Position numbers and translations under genes: made by a program
Source of the DNA: Halopiger goleimassiliensis
GTDB lineage: Archaea; Halobacteriota; Halobacteria; Halobacteriales; Natrialbaceae
Assembly: GCF_000455345.1 (NCBI RefSeq)
Contig: NZ_HG315691.1
Location: forward strand, 692,217-756,216
Reading direction: 5' to 3'
DNA length: 64,000 nt
Shown: piece after piece, positions 62,187 through 64,000 of the stretch
Layout: each line of letters starts with the position of its first letter
How positions within the stretch are numbered: the stretch's first letter is position 1
The notes under the pieces: generated by a model
What the model saw: the letters and a program-made list of their open reading frames with translations, nothing else
The model's database searches: none
Told to the model about the DNA's origin: nothing

Positions 62187-62289
62187 TGCAACGAGTCGCG
62201 GAGTGACGAGTGAACCGGCACGTGGGATTTGAAGTAGACGGCGGCGAGCGATAGCGAGCCGACGGCGTAGTTCAAATCCCATCGTGCCC
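62166..62289 (+). repeat. Duplicated tRNA-Arg(TCT) 3' end (att-like sites)
   Basis: A 20-base direct repeat covering the T-loop to acceptor end occurs at 62166-62185 (inside the tRNA) and again at 62270-62289. Between them an inverted partial copy lies at 62217-62233 (GGCACGTGGGATTTGAA) and a palindromic GGCGAGCG/CGAGCC stretch. This is the footprint expected from tyrosine-recombinase elements that target tRNA genes; GC content falls sharply to the right. Confidence 0.75.
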
Positions 62290-62886
62290 CCTCAGAACCG
62301 TTTTCAGAGACGCTATTTCGAATCGTGCTACCATCTCGAGGGTAGCCTAGGACGCCGACCGACTCGAGGAGCGCCTGGTCAACCTCGGTGAAATCGTTAC
62401 CGAGCAGGGCCGCGGCTTCGCGATCGCGCCCCGGTACCGCTGCCTGGAGTAGTGGCAACACTATCGTTCTGGCTTATTTCACTATTTTGTGGTTGCGTTT
62501 TCCAGAATACCGGGGATCCTGGCGGGTGCGGTCGGGGCCGATACTCGATAACGCTGCGTTCGGCCCCAGCCGCACTCATCCCGGAATCCGATCCGACGGG
62601 TCAAATTCCGGGTTAGTGGGTAAGGCCAAAGCTCCAAATCAACTGCCCGCCTTCGTACCGCTGCCATTCGATTGCGTGGATTCTACCTTTATATCGGAAC
62701 ACTAAGATAATGTGAAATGAAACATAATGGCAAGAGAACGTGAGAGGTGTGGTACTACAGACAGGTGGGAGAGAACTTCGGCTAAGGCCAAACACACAAA
62801 TTAACGGCTACGCCACTGTGCTGTTGACAATAGCTACGATAATATTTTCCATCATTCAGTAGTGCGTCCCATCTCTGGTAGTGTAT
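62290..62886. other. AT-richer intergenic stretch with gene fragment
   Basis: No intact gene. 62351-62452 reads in one frame as DADRLEERLVNLGEIVTEQG followed by RGFAIAPRYRCLE and a stop, with strong GC3 bias: the tail of a lost gene, family unknown. An inverted repeat CCCGGAAT/ATTCCGGG occurs at 62580-62587 and 62605-62612. Two TAAGGCCAAA motifs lie at 62621 and 62783. The right half is markedly AT-rich. Confidence 0.5.
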
Positions 62887-63123
62887 CTACTCATTGGTGC
62901 GTTCGGCTTGTAGAATGAGCTTGCCACGCTCAGTAAGCGAGTACACCTTCCGCCGGTCTTGCTCTTCGACCTCGACATAGCCGGCCTCTTCCAGTTCCTG
63001 TAGGTGTTCATACACTGTAGGTCCTTGTCTACCGAGGTCCTTGGCGAGTGCGTAGCCGTGGCGGGGCTCTTCATCAAGTAGAGTGAGTATCCTACGCTTC
63101 GCGTCCGTCAGCGTTAGCCCCAT
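62887..63123 (-). CDS. PadR-like winged-helix repressor
   Basis: A 78-residue protein that is just a winged helix with PadR-type wing (LTDAKRRILTLLDEEPRHGYALAKDLGRQGPTVYEHLQELEEAGYVEVEE), lacking the usual C-terminal dimerisation domain. A minus-strand TATA-like CGCTTATC lies about 29 nt before its start. It is divergent from the methyltransferase-like gene, with a palindromic operator between them, so it probably represses both. Codon use is less GC-biased than in the rest of the window. Confidence 0.82.
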   Translation of the reverse strand: MGLTLTDAKRRILTLLDEEPRHGYALAKDLGRQGPTVYEHLQELEEAGYVEVEEQDRRKVYSLTERGKLILQAERTNE

Positions 63124-63158
63124 CTTGTCTTGGGGTTTGCATGGGTCGTTGATAAGCG

Positions 63159-63182
63159 ATGCATACCCGAATGTCTATGCAT
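63159..63182. promoter_or_regulatory. Palindromic operator between padR-like and methyltransferase-like genes
   Basis: ATGCATA-N10-TATGCAT is a perfect 7-bp inverted repeat. The right arm doubles as the likely TATA box for the rightward gene (about 29 nt before ATG 63209); the left arm adjoins the leftward TATA-like element. Probable binding site of the PadR-like protein. Confidence 0.6.
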
Positions 63183-63208
63183 AGGTGACCGACTACTTAT
63201 TAGTGAAG

Positions 63209-63934
63209 ATGGTGCAACAGTCAAGTACCCAAAGTGGGAAACGAGAGATCAATCAGATGTACCTCGTTGATCTCGGACGGGTGGTGTCGAACGCCGACAT
63301 CCAAGAAGATGTCCTAAACGCGACAGAGGGGATCTGGAGTGCTATCTACGATCGCATGGACCCGACCGAGACATTGTGGGTCGTCGCGCCGAACGCGTAC
63401 CGAGACGGCCGGATGTGGCCTGTTGCAATGGCGGTAGCTGATTACGCCAGAGAAGAATCAGGGCTCTCCCTGAAGAACACGATAACAGTCCACCGGTGGG
63501 AGGACCGTGGCGGCGATATGGAATCAGCATATGATGAAATTCTGTTCTTCGTAAAAGACAAACGGAAGTATCAGTTCTACAAGGACGATATTCGGGTGGC
63601 ACACGTATACGAAGGGAACGAATGGGGAGGCGAACGTGAGGAAGGTAACAGCGCCTACCACGACACTAAGGTTCGCCGATACAATCCAGACGGCAAGGAC
63701 CCGGGCAACGTCTGGCTAGATGAAGACCGCACGCAGACAGATAACCAAGAGGTCGACGAGGTAGAGACAATACCACTTCGCGAGGCGCTCCGCCGGTGTA
63801 TTCTCGTGGGCTCCGATGAAGGCGAAACCATCTATACACTCTGGACAGATGATATTGAAGGTGTTTTCTCCGAGGAGGAACGCGTTGCTGAACCACTTGA
63901 TGCGACCGCGCTACGTGAAGAGGTGAACGAATAG
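63209..63934 (+). CDS. DNA-methyltransferase-like protein lacking catalytic motifs
   Basis: A ~241-residue protein. Segments resemble the beta-class N4/N6 DNA methyltransferase scaffold: ETLWVVAPNAYRDGRMWPVAMAVADYAREESG, then NTITVHRWEDR, YDEILFFVKDKRKYQFYKDDIRVAHVY, KDPGNVW and PLREALRRCILVGSDEGETIY. The positions where DPPY and D-P-F-x-G-x-G should stand read MYLVDLGRV and YTLWTDD, so S-adenosylmethionine binding and catalysis are probably lost. ATG 63209 fits the TATA spacing; a GTG at 63185 is the alternative. The next gene starts at once (TAGATG). Function unknown; defence-related role is inference. Confidence 0.6.
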   Translation: MVQQSSTQSGKREINQMYLVDLGRVVSNADIQEDVLNATEGIWSAIYDRMDPTETLWVVAPNAYRDGRMWPVAMAVADYAREESGLSLKNTITVHRWEDRGGDMESAYDEILFFVKDKRKYQFYKDDIRVAHVYEGNEWGGEREEGNSAYHDTKVRRYNPDGKDPGNVWLDEDRTQTDNQEVDEVETIPLREALRRCILVGSDEGETIYTLWTDDIEGVFSEEERVAEPLDATALREEVNE

Positions 63935-64000
63935 ATGGTTGACCTTGACGCAATCGACGACCTCGAAATTCACTGGAGTACGAGCGAAGAGATGACCGAG
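63935..64000 (+). CDS. Start of a further gene, cut by the window edge
   Basis: Immediately after the methyltransferase-like stop codon an ATG opens MVDLDAIDDLEIHWSTSEEM and runs off the window after 22 codons. Zero-base spacing indicates the same operon. Too short to assign. Confidence 0.55.
   Translation, partial: MVDLDAIDDLEIHWSTSEEMTE

Overview
The window is high-GC, strongly third-position-GC-biased archaeal chromosome from a halophilic archaeon (class Halobacteria; the very frequent CTCGAG and acidic proteins suggest a Natrialbales-like lineage, which is inference). Evidence: archaeal RNase P RNA, archaeal doublet histone, RPA, Hjc, aIF6, L39e/L31e/L18Ae, prefoldin, FtsY and Ffh, Tat-dependent lipoproteins, HTH_10 (Bat-type) regulation and a HalOD1 protein. 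No rRNA operon, CRISPR array or intact insertion sequence was seen.

Layout. 0.2-5.1 kb: AMMECR1 protein, RNase P RNA, then minus-strand exported proteins. 5.3-8.9 kb: tRNA-Arg(GCG) with fragmentary copies of its own 3' end, then the chromatin/ssDNA cluster rpa2 - histone - histone deacetylase. 8.9-12.5 kb: PspAB, SWIM protein, UspA, Hjc, CPBP protease. 12.7-20.0 kb: sensory island with a ~2,013-residue membrane-anchored LOV/PAS/GAF/HTH_10 protein, a HalOD1 protein and a pseudo-receiver-PAS protein. 20-28 kb: antiporter, AhcY and an adenosine-type deaminase (S-adenosylhomocysteine salvage), an acidic surface protein and SpoIIM. 28-36 kb: rpl39e-rpl31e-eif6 and rpl18a-pfdA-ftsY, separated by a ~3.2 kb accessory block that includes a winged-helix/small-protein gene pair. 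36-40.4 kb: ABC exporter, Tat protein and an autoregulated HTH regulator in a lower-GC patch. 40.8-44.2 kb: siroheme nitrite/sulfite reductase overlapping an FrhB-like F420 oxidoreductase. 44.8-45.75 kb: a gene desert with three dispersed copies of a promoter-like element followed by a small hairpin. 45.75-55.2 kb: CspA, GNAT, TPR membrane protein, ThiE/ThiM, flavoprotein, YihY, HicB-like protein and a second winged-helix/small-protein pair. 55.3-61.8 kb: Ffh, lipoproteins, CBS-MaoC fusion, UPF0201/UPF0200 pair and an HTH-PIN pair. 61.9-64 kb: tRNA-Arg(TCT) whose 3' end is duplicated 104 bp downstream, followed by low-GC foreign-looking DNA holding a PadR-type repressor, an apparently catalytically dead DNA-methyltransferase-like protein and the start of a further gene.

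Themes. Three two-gene modules (31.25, 54.17 and 61.77 kb) encode a winged-helix protein followed immediately by a small partner; each has an inverted repeat at its TATA box/start, the arrangement expected of self-regulated toxin-antitoxin-like units. The best candidate for a new system is the tRNA-adjacent element at the right edge, together with the winged-helix/small-protein pairs. Most transcripts appear leaderless: TATA-like boxes often lie 25-32 nt before the start codon, and this was used to choose several starts.
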